Shown here piece by piece: positions 8,588 through 20,987 of a stretch of 64,000 bases of DNA. Each line of letters starts with the position of its first letter. Positions within the stretch are counted from its first letter, which is position 1. Under the pieces are notes generated by a model. It searched no databases, was not told the DNA's origin, and saw only the letters and a list, made by a program, of their open reading frames with translations. The stretch comes from Halomonas beimenensis (GTDB taxonomy: Bacteria; Pseudomonadota; Gammaproteobacteria; Pseudomonadales; Halomonadaceae). The translations under genes and the position numbers were made by a program. Location: contig NZ_CP021435.1 in NCBI RefSeq assembly GCF_002549795.1, positions 3,720,001 to 3,784,000 on the forward strand, in the 5' to 3' direction.

Positions 8588-8753
8588 GGGTCTCTCCTGG
8601 GTGACCGAAGTGCGCCGGCTCCGCTTAATTAGCCACGGCGACGCCGTTTCCTCCAAGCCTAGTCCAGAAGTGGCCGGCCAAGGAATACGCCTTCGCGCTC
8701 TCCTCGTATCCGGCTAGGATGGGCGTGAAACGGCGAAGCGCGGAGGAGACGGC

Positions 8754-9468
8754 ATGGAAGCCTGGCAGACGGTCGCGGCCCTGACGCTGACGGCGGGCAT
8801 GGCGATGCCCCTGGGGGGCTGGATCGCCCTGGAGGAACGCATCGGGCCGAACTGGCTGGAGACGGAGCTGCGCCACGGGATCATCGCCTTCGGCGGCGGG
8901 GCCCTGCTCTCGGCGGTGGCCCTGGTGCTGGTCCCCAACAGCTTCGACGACCTGAGCCTGGCCCCTGCCATGCTCTGCTTCCTGGCCGGCGGCCTGGCGT
9001 TCATGGGGCTGGATATCGGCTTCGCCCGAAGCGGCACTCCGGCCAGCCAGCTCGCCGCCATGCTGTCCGACTTCGTCCCCGAGGCCATGGCCCTGGGGGC
9101 GGCCTTCGCCTACGGCGGCAGCGGCGGAGCGCTGCTCGCCCTGCTGATGGCGCTGCAGAACCTGCCCGAGGGCTTCAATGCCTACCGGGAGCTCCGCGAC
9201 GGCACGCCCTACTCCCGCCGTCGCCTGCTCGGGCTGTTCTTCGCCATGGCCTGGCTGGGGCCGCTGGCCGGCCTGAGCGGCTACTGGTGGCTGGCCGCCT
9301 ACCCCGCCGCCGTGGGCGCGATCATGCTGTTCGCCGCCGGCGGCATCCTCTATTCGGTCTTCCAGGACCTCGCCCCCCCAGGCCCGGCTCGAGCGCCACT
9401 GGGGCCCGCCGCTGGGCGCGGTGCTGGGGTTCGCGCTGGGCATCGGCGGGCACATGCTGCTTCACTGA
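8754..9468 (+). CDS. ZIP-family metal permease with a probable +1 frameshift near the C-terminus
   Basis: This predicted membrane protein has several hydrophobic helices and ZIP-like signatures (SDFVPEAMALGAA and MALQNLPEGFNAYRELRDG, each with metal-site-like polar residues). It probably transports a divalent cation. At a run of seven C (about 9373-9379) the frame leaves the family-like sequence. Removing one C restores QARLERHWGPPLGAVLGF and a final helix ending GIGGHMLLH at a TGA at 9466-9468, just before the hairpin at 9478. Without the correction the frame runs through the terminator to 9554, inside the 3' end of glnA. Sequencing error, a recent mutation or a slippery tract are all possible. 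Confidence 0.75.
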
Positions 9469-9477
9469 CGAAACGAA

Positions 9478-9505
9478 AAGAGGCACGCCCGGGGGCGTGC
9501 CTCTT
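9478..9505 (-). terminator. Rho-independent terminator of glnA
   Basis: A 12-bp perfect stem, AAGAGGCACGCC with GGCGTGCCTCTT, surrounds a CGGG loop. On the minus strand it is followed by TTCGTTT, giving an intrinsic terminator for glnA. It may also terminate the ZIP gene from the other side. Confidence 0.85.
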
Positions 9506-9541
9506 GGTGCCGGGGCGCGGCGCCCAGGGCGCCGCGCGGAC

Positions 9542-10948
9542 TCAGCAGCTGTAGTACATGTCGAACTCGACCGGATGGGTGGTCATGCGCAGGCGCTCCA
9601 CGTCCTCCTCGAGCAGCTCGATGTAGGCATCGATCATCTCGTCGGTGAAGACGCCACCCTCGGTCAGGAAGGCGCGGTCCTTGTCCAGGGACTCCAGGGC
9701 CTGATCCAGGCTGTTGGCCACGGTGGGGATGGACTTGCCCTCTTCCGGCGGCAGGTCATAGAGGTTCTTGTCCATGGCGTCGCCGGGGTGGATCTTGTTC
9801 TTGATGCCGTCGATGCCGGCCATCAGCATCGCCGCGAAGCACAGGTAGGGGTTGGCGGTCGGATCCGGGAAGCGGGCCTCGACACGCTTGCCCTTGGGGC
9901 TCGCGGTGTAGGGGATGCGGATGGACGCGGAGCGGTTGCGGGCGCTGTAGGCCAGCATCACCGGCGCCTCGAAGCCCGGCACCAGACGCTTGTAGGAGTT
10001 GGTGGACGCGTTGGTGAAGGCGTTCAGGGCCCGGGCGTGCTTGATGATGCCGCCGATGTAGTAGAGCGCCATCTCGGAGAGACCCGCGTACTCGTCGCCG
10101 GCGAACTGGTTCTGGCCGTCCTTCCAGAAGGACTGGTGGACGTGCATGCCGCTGCCGTTGTCGCCGACCAGCGGCTTGGGCATGAAGGTGGCGGTCTTGC
10201 CGTAGGCGTGAGCCACGTTGTGGATCACGTACTTCATTTCCTGGACCTCGTCGGCCTTCTTGACCAGGGTGTTGAACTTCACCCCGATCTCGTTCTGGCC
10301 GGCGTTGGACACCTCGTGGTGGTGCACCTCGACCTGCTGGCCGATGGCCTCCAGGGTGTTGCACATGGCGCTGCGGATGTCGTGGAAGCTGTCCACCGGG
10401 GGCACCGGGAAGTAGCCGCCCTTGACCCGCGGACGGTGGCCCAGGTTGCCGCCTTCCAAGGGACGGTCGGTGGCCCAGGCGCCCTCCTCGGAGGTGATCT
10501 TGTACATGGCGCCTTCGATGTCGGCCTTCCAGTGCACCTCGTCGAAGATGAAGAACTCGGGCTCGGGGCCGAAGAAGGCGGTGTCGCCCAGGCCGGTGGA
10601 CTTCAGGTAGGCCTCGGCACGCTTGGCGATGGAGCGCGGGTCACGCTCGTAGCCCTGCATGGTGGCCGGCTCGATGATGTCGCAACGCAGTACCAGGGTG
10701 GCATCCTCGGTGAAGGGGTCGAGGAAGGCGGTGCCGTCGTCCGGGCGCAGGATCATGTCGGACTCGTTGATGCCCTTCCAGCCGGAGATGGAGGAGCCAT
10801 CGAACATCTGACCGTTCTCGAAAAACTCCTCGTCCACGTCCCGGGCCGGGATGGAGACGTGCTGCTCCTTGCCGCGGGTGTCGGTGAAACGCAGGTCGAC
10901 CCACTTCACATCATGCTCTTCGATCAGGGCGAGCGTCTTCTCGGACAT
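9542..10948 (-). CDS. glnA: Glutamine synthetase, type I
   Basis: The 468-aa enzyme makes glutamine from glutamate, ammonia and ATP as a dodecamer. Signatures include [16 protein letters not shown] near the N-terminus, the [12 protein letters not shown] active-site region, and the adenylylation site [10 protein letters not shown] with Tyr at position 397, exactly as in the E. coli enzyme. It is therefore expected to be controlled by GlnE adenylylation. ATG at 10948 gives the canonical [21 protein letters not shown] start. It is transcribed from a sigma54 promoter at 11094-11109 with an NtrC box further upstream. Confidence 0.98.
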   Translation of the reverse strand: MSEKTLALIEEHDVKWVDLRFTDTRGKEQHVSIPARDVDEEFFENGQMFDGSSISGWKGINESDMILRPDDGTAFLDPFTEDATLVLRCDIIEPATMQGYERDPRSIAKRAEAYLKSTGLGDTAFFGPEPEFFIFDEVHWKADIEGAMYKITSEEGAWATDRPLEGGNLGHRPRVKGGYFPVPPVDSFHDIRSAMCNTLEAIGQQVEVHHHEVSNAGQNEIGVKFNTLVKKADEVQEMKYVIHNVAHAYGKTATFMPKPLVGDNGSGMHVHQSFWKDGQNQFAGDEYAGLSEMALYYIGGIIKHARALNAFTNASTNSYKRLVPGFEAPVMLAYSARNRSASIRIPYTASPKGKRVEARFPDPTANPYLCFAAMLMAGIDGIKNKIHPGDAMDKNLYDLPPEEGKSIPTVANSLDQALESLDKDRAFLTEGGVFTDEMIDAYIELLEEDVERLRMTTHPVEFDMYYSC

Positions 10949-11093
10949 GTGGTCCTCCACTACTGAATAAGGCTGGTTATCGGGTAATCCGCTTGTTGTC
11001 TGTCGCCGGGCGGTTGTGTCCAGTCGACGTTGTAGCATGCCGTGGGCGGCCTGCCCACGACGCCATGCACGATCATGGCACTGGCCAAGATAA

Positions 11094-11109
11094 AGCAGGA
11101 GGCGTGCCA
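11094..11109 (-). promoter_or_regulatory. sigma54 promoter of glnA
   Basis: On the minus strand TGGCACGCCTCCTGCT has a perfect minus-24 element (TGGCACG) and the invariant GC ten bases after the GG. It lies about 145 bases upstream of the glnA ATG, implying a 5' leader of roughly 130 bases. Confidence 0.8.
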
Positions 11110-11270
11110 AGATGCCGGGCATCGCCGCCTCCCCACCCATAACCAGCTGTTAAAAAAGGAGAAAAAATTATGCCCCAGGAGAGTGCAGTGTCGAGCGCCA
11201 TCGTCCGCCCGGTTCCTGGCGGCCTCTGGCGCGGAAAAAATGCCCTCATGTGGCGCACGCGACATCCCGA

Positions 11271-11287
11271 TGCACCAAACGAGTGCA
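11271..11287. promoter_or_regulatory. NtrC-like binding site upstream of glnA
   Basis: TGCACCAAACGAGTGCA matches the NtrC dyad at 12 of 14 defined bases. It lies about 165 bases upstream of the sigma54 promoter, a typical enhancer distance. Confidence 0.65.
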
Positions 11288-11417
11288 TTCCGGATTCCTG
11301 TCCCCGCGCCACCCGACGGAACCCTCGGCACTTCTCCAGGTCCTTGAATCCATGGGCCCCGGCCCGGCCTGCCGCACTCTGCCGTCGACAAGGCTGGTAG
11401 CGCCCCGGTCCTGACCC

Positions 11418-11423
11418 TATAAT
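11418..11423 (+). promoter_or_regulatory. Minus-10 element of typA
   Basis: A perfect TATAAT lies 31 bases before the GTG start. The region at minus-35 is weak (TGGTAG at 17-bp spacing). The element overlaps an in-frame upstream ATG (11422), which argues against that ATG as the start of typA. Confidence 0.6.
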
Positions 11424-11454
11424 GCGGCCCCACTTTTCCCAGCAGGATCCCGTC

Positions 11455-13281
<1,827 letters not shown>

Positions 13282-13302
13282 GCGCGCCCTTCGCATCGAC
13301 GC

Positions 13303-13337
13303 AGCAACGAGCCCGCCCCTTCGGCGGGCTCGTTGCT
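13303..13337 (+). terminator. Strong hairpin after typA
   Basis: AGCAACGAGCCCGCC pairs perfectly with GGCGGGCTCGTTGCT across a CCTTC loop, 21 bases after the typA stop. There is little T-run (GGTGGCC), so it may be an imperfect terminator or an mRNA-protecting stem. Confidence 0.7.
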
Positions 13338-13401
13338 GGTGGCCCCGGCAGCATCGCGGGAGCTATGCTGAAGCTGCCTTGACCCCGTGGAGACCAGCCC
13401 G

Positions 13402-13722
13402 ATGCACAAGCACGTCGAGTGGGACGAGCCCGGCCGCGCCAGCGTGCTGGACTACTATGCCGACCATCCCCAGGACACCCCGGAACCCCATGTGGGCAGC
13501 ATCATCAGCGCGCTCTTCCGCGGCTTCACGGTCCGCGTCAGGGTCGAGGCCCGAGTCGACGACACCAGCATCGGCGAGGTGGTGGCGCTGATCGCCAAGG
13601 ACAACGGGCGTCGCAAGCAGAGCGTCGGCGACCTGGAGCTCGGGGACATGGTCCGGCTGCCCGACGCCTATCGGGCCATGGAACCCCGGCACCCCGAGGA
13701 GGGCGAGGACGATCGGGACTGA
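13402..13722 (+). CDS. Hypothetical protein, 106 aa
   Basis: I do not recognise a family. The soluble acidic product begins MHKHVEWDEPGRASVLDYYADHPQD and has a basic-to-mixed centre (FRGFTVRVRVEARVDD, IAKDNGRRKQSVGD) that could fold as a small beta-rich domain. No signal peptide or membrane segment is seen. ATG at 13402 has GGAG nine bases upstream; GTG at 13387 would add five residues. It stands alone between the typA hairpin and the transporter gene. Base composition resembles that of its neighbours. Confidence 0.7.
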   Translation: MHKHVEWDEPGRASVLDYYADHPQDTPEPHVGSIISALFRGFTVRVRVEARVDDTSIGEVVALIAKDNGRRKQSVGDLELGDMVRLPDAYRAMEPRHPEEGEDDRD

Positions 13723-13881
13723 GTCGCGGCCCGGATTACCATCCGGCATCGCCAACGCCCCCTAAACGCAAGTCGACTAGTCAAGCGGCCGTTCGATGTC
13801 GCAAAGTGACGACCAGCGAGCTGGACATCCCAGCGCAGGACATCTCGGCCCACAAGGCCGGCACGCTATTGCGGACACCCG

Positions 13882-15324
13882 ATGAGCACGCACAACGTCT
13901 GGACGCACAAGGGAACCTTCCTGCTGGCCGCCGTCGGTTCGGCGGTGGGGCTCGGCAACCTGTGGCGCTTCCCCTACCTGGCCGGCGAGAACGGCGGGGG
14001 CGCCTTCATCCTGATCTACGCCCTGACCATCTTCGCGGTGGGCATCCCCATCCTGATCGCCGAGATCATGCTCGGCCGCAACAGTCGGCGCAGCCCGATC
14101 ATGGGCATGCGCTTCCTGACCCGCACCCACAAGACCTCCCGGGGCTGGGAATCCATCGGCTGGCTGGGCGCCGCCTCGGCCTTCATCATCCTCAGTTTCT
14201 ATTCCGTGATCGCCGGCTGGGCGATCCACTACACCGGCAAGATGCTCACCGGCAGCCTGGAGGGCGCCGATGCCGAGACCATCGCCGCGGGCTTCGACGC
14301 CCTGCTGGCCTCGCCGCCGCTGCTGACCCTCTATCACACCCTGTTCATCGGCGCCTCGGCGCTGATCGTCGGCCTGGGCATCCACCGCGGCATCGAGAAC
14401 GGCCTGCGCATCCTGATGCCGGCGCTGTTCGTGATCCTCATGGTGGTGCTGGTCTACGCGGCGGCCATCGGCGACCTGCAAGGCGCCGCGGATTTCCTGT
14501 TCACCTTCCACCTCGCCGACCTCAGCCTCGAGGGTTGGCTGGAAGCCATGGGCCAGTCCTTCTTCACCCTGAGCCTCGGCATGGGGGCCATCATGGCCTA
14601 TGGCGCCTACATGTCCGGCGAGGCCTCCCTGACCCGCACCGCCTTCACCATCGCCGTGGTCGACACCGCCGTGGCCATGATCGCCGGCCTGGCGATCTTC
14701 GCCCTGGTGTTCGGCGCCGGCCTGGATCCCGCCGAGGGGCCGGGGCTGATGTTCATCACCCTGCCCCTGGCCTTCGCCGAGATGCCCGGCGGCGCCCTGC
14801 TCGGCGGCGTCTTCTTCGTGCTGGTGCTGGGCGCCGCCATCAGCTCCTCGATCTCGCTGATCGAGCCCGTGGCCGCCTTCCTGGTCGAGCGCTTCGACCT
14901 CACCCGCCCCCAGGCCGTGTCCGCCATGGTGGTGGCCAGCTGGGCGCTGGGCCTGCTCACGGTGTTCAGCTTCAACCTGATGGCCGAAGGCACCGTCTTC
15001 CACAGCCTCTTCGGGCGCAGCGCCTTCGGCCTGCTCGAGCTGCTCACCAACATCTTCATGCCGCTCGGCGGCCTGCTGATCGCGCTCTTCGCCGGCTGGG
15101 CCCTGACCCACGGCGAGGTGATGAAGGAGATGCGCACCAACGAGACCTGGTTCAGCGTCTGGCGCTTCCTTGTGCGCTTCGTGGCCCCGGCCGCGGTCGC
15201 CTTCGTCTTCCTGCGCACCATCCCCCAGGTGGAGGGGTACTGGATCCCGACCATCGGCGCCGTGGTGATCGTCGGCGCCTTCGCCGCCGGCCGCACCTTC
15301 CTGGCCGAACGCCAGGAGTCGTGA
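13882..15324 (+). CDS. Sodium-dependent transporter, SNF/NSS family
   Basis: The 480-aa integral membrane protein is of the neurotransmitter:sodium symporter fold. The N-terminal signature VGSAVGLGNLWRFPYLAGEN (TM1) contains the Na+ and substrate site residues, and GGGAFILIY follows. About 11-12 hydrophobic helices can be traced, ending in a short cytosolic tail. Bacterial members import amino acids or related small zwitterions with Na+, which suits a halophile. It sits 43 bases upstream of the livG-like gene and may share its transcript. The substrate is not predictable from sequence alone. Confidence 0.9.
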   Translation: MSTHNVWTHKGTFLLAAVGSAVGLGNLWRFPYLAGENGGGAFILIYALTIFAVGIPILIAEIMLGRNSRRSPIMGMRFLTRTHKTSRGWESIGWLGAASAFIILSFYSVIAGWAIHYTGKMLTGSLEGADAETIAAGFDALLASPPLLTLYHTLFIGASALIVGLGIHRGIENGLRILMPALFVILMVVLVYAAAIGDLQGAADFLFTFHLADLSLEGWLEAMGQSFFTLSLGMGAIMAYGAYMSGEASLTRTAFTIAVVDTAVAMIAGLAIFALVFGAGLDPAEGPGLMFITLPLAFAEMPGGALLGGVFFVLVLGAAISSSISLIEPVAAFLVERFDLTRPQAVSAMVVASWALGLLTVFSFNLMAEGTVFHSLFGRSAFGLLELLTNIFMPLGGLLIALFAGWALTHGEVMKEMRTNETWFSVWRFLVRFVAPAAVAFVFLRTIPQVEGYWIPTIGAVVIVGAFAAGRTFLAERQES

Positions 15325-15367
15325 TCCCGCGCCCCCACAACAACGAACAACACAGCACAGGTGTGAC

Positions 15368-16138
<771 letters not shown>

Positions 16139-16232
16139 GGGCCTCGACGTCGCCCGAGTTCCATCTCGGCACAACAACAAAGGCCGGGCGGCCGGATCCC
16201 GCCCGATAACGACAACGCAGAGACTACCCCCT

Positions 16233-16937
<705 letters not shown>

Positions 16938-16968
16938 GCCCGCCACGACGGAACATCGGAGACGTCCC

Positions 16969-17973
16969 GTGAACGAACTCGTTTTCTTCATCAACAACGT
17001 GGTGATCGCCGGCAGCGTGACCGGCTCGATCTACGCCATCGGCGCGGTGGGCGTGACGCTGATCTTCAGCATCATGCGCTTCGCCCACTTCGCCCATGGC
17101 GACATGATGACCTTCGGCGCCTTCATGGTGCTGTTGCTGACCACCCTCTTTCCCCAGGCCGGCGCCGCCATCGGCGTGCCCACGCCGCTGATCATGCTGC
17201 CGCTGGCCATCGTGCTGACCGCCGCCCTGGCGGTGGGCATCGACCGGGCCTTCTACAAGCCGCTGCGCGCCCACGGGGTCAAGCCCATCGTCATGGTCAT
17301 CGGCTCGCTGGGCGTGACCCTGATGCTGCAGGGCCTGATCCGGCTGTTCGCCGGCACCGGCGGCGAGAGCCTCTACGTGGACGACCGCAAGGAGATCTTC
17401 CGCCTCGCCCTGCCGATCGAGGGCGTGCGCGTGCCGGTGGTGGTCACCGAGCCCCAGCTCTATCTCTTCGTGCTGACCATCGTCTGCGTGGTGGGGCTGC
17501 ACTTCTTCCTGTCCCGCTCCCGGCTGGGCAAGGCCATGCGCGCCATGTCCGACAACCCGGCGCTGGCCCAGGCCTCGGGCATCAACACCAACACCATCGT
17601 CGCGGTGACCTGGGTGATCGCCGGCGGCCTGGCGGCCATCGCCGGCACCCTGCTTTCGCTGGACGTGACCTTCAAGCCCGACCTGAGCTTCTTCCTGCTG
17701 CTGCCGATCTTCGCCGCGGCCATCGTCGGCGGCGTGGGGCATCCCTACGGCGCCATCGCCGGCGGCTTCGTGGTGGGCTTCGCCGAGACCCTGGCGGTGT
17801 TCAACTGGAGCGTCCTGTTGCGGCCCTTCCGTGACAGCCTGCCCGACTGGCTGGCCCAGGCGGGCAACCTGGCCTTCGTCGGCACCGAGTACAAGATCGT
17901 GGTGCCCTTCTTCATCCTCGTCGCCATCCTGGTGTGGCGCCCCACCGGCATCTTCAAGGGCAAGGTGATCTGA
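16969..17973 (+). CDS. livH: Branched-chain amino acid ABC transporter permease LivH
   Basis: The 334-aa inner-membrane permease has eight or so hydrophobic helices. It starts with GTG (NELVFFINNVVIAGSVTGSIYAIGAVG), the usual LivH N-terminus. A conserved cytosolic loop RSRLGKAMRAMSDNPALAQASGIN precedes the ATPase-coupling region, and GGVGHPYGAIAGGFVVG follows. Its TGA shares one base with the livM ATG, so the two permease subunits are translationally coupled. Confidence 0.92.
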   Translation: MNELVFFINNVVIAGSVTGSIYAIGAVGVTLIFSIMRFAHFAHGDMMTFGAFMVLLLTTLFPQAGAAIGVPTPLIMLPLAIVLTAALAVGIDRAFYKPLRAHGVKPIVMVIGSLGVTLMLQGLIRLFAGTGGESLYVDDRKEIFRLALPIEGVRVPVVVTEPQLYLFVLTIVCVVGLHFFLSRSRLGKAMRAMSDNPALAQASGINTNTIVAVTWVIAGGLAAIAGTLLSLDVTFKPDLSFFLLLPIFAAAIVGGVGHPYGAIAGGFVVGFAETLAVFNWSVLLRPFRDSLPDWLAQAGNLAFVGTEYKIVVPFFILVAILVWRPTGIFKGKVI

Positions 17974-19274
17974 TGAGCACGACACGCACCGATACCGTCG
18001 CCGCCCCGCGCCGCTTCCCGCTGCGCGAGGTCATTCTCTTCGTGGCCCTGCTGGTCGCCGTGCTCGGCGTCTACGGCGTCATGGGCGCCGCCTACAGCAC
18101 CCGCATGCTGGTGGAGGCCGCCTGCTATGCCATCCTGGCCCTGGGCCTGACCATCCAGTGGGGCTATGCCGGCCAGTTCAACGCCGGGGTCATGGGCTTC
18201 GTGGCCCTCGGCGGCTTCTGCGCCATGTTCTTCAGCGTGCCGGTCAACGAGGCCTTCTGGGGCTCGGAGCTGCCCGGCGAGCTGGGCGTGGTGCTGGCCT
18301 ATATCGTCGGCGCCGTGCTGCTGGTCGTCGGCGCCTCGCGCCTCGACCGGCTCGGCGTGCCGAAACGGCTGCGCACCCTGATCACCGTGGTGCTGGCCGT
18401 GGTGCTCTACCTGGTGGTGATCAGCGCCTTCCGCGACGTGGCGGGCCAGATCGAGGACCAGGCCGGCTTCATCGGCGGCCTGGGCCTGCCCGCCTGGGTG
18501 GGCTGGATCATCGGCGGCGCCCTCGCCGGCGGCGTGGGCTACTTCATCGGCCACGTCTGCCTGGGCCTGCGCAGCGACTACCTGGCCATCGCCACCATCG
18601 GCATCGCCGAGATCATCAAGGCCTTCCTCAAGAACTCGGACTGGCTGACCCGCGGCACCGCCACGTACTCGCAGCTGCCCTGGCCGGTGCCGGGCCCCGC
18701 CGAGGTGGGCTTCACCCTGGCCCGGGCACTGTACTTCTCGGTGACGGCGGTGATGATCGCGGTGATCTTCTTCCTGCTCCACCGGGCCTACCATGCTCCC
18801 TGGGGCCGCATGATCCGCGCCATCCGCGACAACGAGATCTCCGCCGCCGCCATGGGCAAGGACATCAACAAGCGTCGTCTCGAGATCTTCGTGCTGGGCT
18901 GCATCCTGATGGGCATCGGCGGCGCCGTGCTGGCCAGCTTCAACAGCCTCTTCGACCCCCAGGGCTACCTGCCGCTGAACCACACCTTCCTGGTGCTGGT
19001 GATGGTCATCCTCGGCGGGCCCGGCAACAACCTGGGCACCATCTTCGGCGCCCTGGCGGTCTACGTCATCTGGCTGATGTCCGAGCCCCTGGCGCTGTTC
19101 GTCATGGAGCTGGTGGTCAACTTCGGCGAGGGCGCCTTCGGCTGGGAGGCCCCGGCGAGCCTGGACAGCCGGGCGCTGCAGGCCCGGGTGTTCGTCATCG
19201 GGTTGCTGATCACCCTGGTGCTGCGCTTCGCGCCCAAGGGGCTGCTGCCCGAGAAGGTCAAGCACGTGGACTGA
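17973..19274 (+). CDS. livM: Branched-chain amino acid ABC transporter permease LivM
   Basis: The 433-aa permease partners LivH. The core signature GLRSDYLAIATIGIAEIIKAF and the coupling loop GRMIRAIRDNEISAAAMGKDINKRR are present. It is about 80-100 residues longer than typical LivM. The extra length is an added hydrophobic stretch between the first helices and the signature (roughly residues 95-185, with LVVGASRLDRLGVPKRL and TVVLAVVLYLVVI), consistent with additional transmembrane segments. ATG at 17973 overlaps the livH stop. An intrinsic terminator follows. Confidence 0.9.
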   Translation: MSTTRTDTVAAPRRFPLREVILFVALLVAVLGVYGVMGAAYSTRMLVEAACYAILALGLTIQWGYAGQFNAGVMGFVALGGFCAMFFSVPVNEAFWGSELPGELGVVLAYIVGAVLLVVGASRLDRLGVPKRLRTLITVVLAVVLYLVVISAFRDVAGQIEDQAGFIGGLGLPAWVGWIIGGALAGGVGYFIGHVCLGLRSDYLAIATIGIAEIIKAFLKNSDWLTRGTATYSQLPWPVPGPAEVGFTLARALYFSVTAVMIAVIFFLLHRAYHAPWGRMIRAIRDNEISAAAMGKDINKRRLEIFVLGCILMGIGGAVLASFNSLFDPQGYLPLNHTFLVLVMVILGGPGNNLGTIFGALAVYVIWLMSEPLALFVMELVVNFGEGAFGWEAPASLDSRALQARVFVIGLLITLVLRFAPKGLLPEKVKHVD

Positions 19275-19295
19275 GGTACCGCCGCCTCCCCTTCC

Positions 19296-19322
19296 GGCCC
19301 CGGGCACCCCCCGGGGCCTTTT
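19296..19322 (+). terminator. Intrinsic terminator after livM
   Basis: GGCCCCGGG and CCCGGGGCC flank a short CACCC loop and are followed by TTTT, 21 bases after the livM stop. Confidence 0.85.
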
Positions 19323-19344
19323 CGTTGGCAAGGTGCGAGGGGCG

Positions 19345-19411
19345 AGGGTGGGTAAGCGAGCCTGCGGGCGCACCCACCTTACGGTAGATGCGCTGTCGCT
19401 TATCTCCCTAC
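19345..19411. repeat. Intergenic repeat copy B, with adjoining hairpin
   Basis: Two elements lie side by side. At 19345-19380 an imperfect inverted repeat pairs AGGGTGGGTAAGCGAG with CGCACCCACCTT through a GCCTGCGGG loop. At 19383-19411 GGTAGATGCGCTGTCGCTTA continues to TCTCCCTAC and shares its core with copy A at 4941-4969. Flanks are pyrimidine-rich tracts. No gene is seen in 19275-19531. Confidence 0.5.
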
Positions 19412-19476
19412 GTCCTCTTCCTCAATCCTGACTCCTTACCCCTTACGCCTCACTCCTGCCCCCTCGCCCCTGACGG

Positions 19477-19508
19477 AAAAGGCCCCGGCGGTTACCCGCC
19501 GGGGCCTT
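19477..19508 (-). terminator. Intrinsic terminator of livK
   Basis: On the minus strand AAGGCCCCGGCGGGTAACC pairs with CCGCCGGGGCCTT and is followed by TTCC, closing livK. The gap between livM and livK thus has one terminator for each convergent gene. Confidence 0.8.
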
Positions 19509-19531
19509 CGGTGCGCCTTGAGTAGCGGCGA

Positions 19532-20743
19532 TCAGTCGTCGGCGTCGACGTAGCCCTGGATGGTGAAGGTGCCGTCCTCGACGACCATTTCCTGCACCAC
19601 GCCCGGCACGTCGCCGTTGGCGTCGAACTCGTGGGTGCCGGAGGCGCCCTCGTAGTTGATCTCGGTGCCGGCGGCGATCAGCTCCCTGGCCTTCTCCCAT
19701 TCGCCGGGCAGGATGACCTCGCCCGGGGCGGTGGCCACGCTGCGCAGCGCCTGGTTGAGGCCCTCGCGCTCGGCGTTGCCGTTCTGCTCGATGGCCAGGC
19801 CGAGCAGGAAGGCGGCGTCGTAGGCCTGGGCCGCGAAGACCGCGCTCGGGTCGATGCCGGCGGCCTGGGCCTGCTGGTTGAACATGGCGGTGCCGGGGAG
19901 CTCGGGGCTGCCCGGGCGGGTGGCGATCATGCCCTCGAGCACGTCGGCGCCGATGGCGTCGACCAGGCTGTCGCCGACCATGCCGTCGCCGCCCACGTAC
20001 TGGGTGAACATGCCGCTCTCGTAGGCCTGGCGCAGCACGGTCTGCCCGGAGGTATCGGCATAGGCCAGCACCACCAGGGTCTGGGCGCCGGTGGCCGCCA
20101 GGGTGCCCAGCTCGGAGCGGTAGTCGGCGCGGTTGTCCTCGTGGGCGAGGTTCTCCAGCACGGTGCCGCCGCCACTCTCGTAGGCCGCGACGAAGGCATC
20201 CGCCAGGCCGCGGCCGTAGTCGTTGTTGACGTAGGTGACGGCGACTTCCTGGATGCCCTTGTCGAGCAACAGCTTGGCGAGCATCTCGCCCTGGAAGGCA
20301 TCGGACGGCACGGTGCGGAAGACCAGGTCGTTGTCGTCCAGCTCGGTGACCGCCGGCGCGGTGGAGGCCGGGGAGACCATGGTCACGCCGCCGGGAATGG
20401 CGGCGTTGTTGGCCGCGGCGACGGTGGCACCGGTACACAGGGCGCCGACGATGGCGGTGACCTGTTCGGTGTTGACCATGCGGTCGGCCGCGTTGGAGGC
20501 CGCCGAGGCATCGGAGCAGGTGGTATCGCCGGTGGGCATGACGATCTCCTGGCCGTCCAGCACGCCGCCCTGCTCGTTGATCTGCTGCACCGCCAGGTTG
20601 GCGCCGTCGAAGATCGGCGGGGTCAGGCTCTCGATGCCCCCGGTGAAGCCGCCCAGGAAGCCGATCTTGACCTCGGCCTGGGCCATGCCGGAAAGGGCCA
20701 GGGTGGACGCGGCCACCGCCGTCGCTAGAACGCGTTTCTTCAT
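19532..20743 (-). CDS. livK: Branched-chain amino acid-type ABC transporter substrate-binding protein
   Basis: The 403-aa periplasmic binding protein starts with the signal peptide MKKRVLATAVAASTLALSGMAQA. The mature part begins EVKIGFLGGFTGGIESLTPP and continues with the type I periplasmic-binding fold (GAVCTGATVAAANNAAIPGGVTMVSPAST-like segment, YVNNDYGRGLADAF). It presumably delivers a ligand to LivHMGF, which it faces convergently. The first binding-loop residues differ from E. coli LivK, so the ligand may not be Leu/Ile/Val. ATG at 20743 gives the signal peptide; an earlier in-frame start is unsupported. Confidence 0.9.
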   Translation of the reverse strand: MKKRVLATAVAASTLALSGMAQAEVKIGFLGGFTGGIESLTPPIFDGANLAVQQINEQGGVLDGQEIVMPTGDTTCSDASAASNAADRMVNTEQVTAIVGALCTGATVAAANNAAIPGGVTMVSPASTAPAVTELDDNDLVFRTVPSDAFQGEMLAKLLLDKGIQEVAVTYVNNDYGRGLADAFVAAYESGGGTVLENLAHEDNRADYRSELGTLAATGAQTLVVLAYADTSGQTVLRQAYESGMFTQYVGGDGMVGDSLVDAIGADVLEGMIATRPGSPELPGTAMFNQQAQAAGIDPSAVFAAQAYDAAFLLGLAIEQNGNAEREGLNQALRSVATAPGEVILPGEWEKARELIAAGTEINYEGASGTHEFDANGDVPGVVQEMVVEDGTFTIQGYVDADD

Positions 20744-20987
20744 GATTGTTGGTCTCGCTCTGGTTGCTCGGATCATGAACTGCATGGATCACACACCCCA
20801 CCAATCTGGAAGGACGGCGGACAAAACACAACCCCCTCCTGCCAACGCTGTCGCTCATTTCCCGGCTTGCAACACCTTGATCAGCAAGGAAGAAGCCTCT
20901 CGCATCAGAGATCGAACGGGTGCTTCAACGCTGATGCAGCCTGCCGTCCTATACTGAGAGCCTCTTCCGCCGATCCGAGAGGTCGCC

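Larger units (their letters stand above)
10949..11454. other. 506-bp control region between glnA and typA
   Basis: This gap holds the glnA sigma54 promoter, an NtrC-like box and the typA minus-10 element. A short plus-strand frame (11170-11400, 76 codons) has a good Shine-Dalgarno sequence but an unconvincing Arg/Pro-rich product, so no gene is called. Confidence 0.6.

Noticed and set aside
11170..11400. 76-codon plus-strand frame with a good AAGGAG and ATG between glnA and typA
   Set aside because: The product is Arg/Pro-rich with no family resemblance, and the frame runs over the NtrC box. The SD-like run may just be an A-rich control region. Left as a low possibility only.
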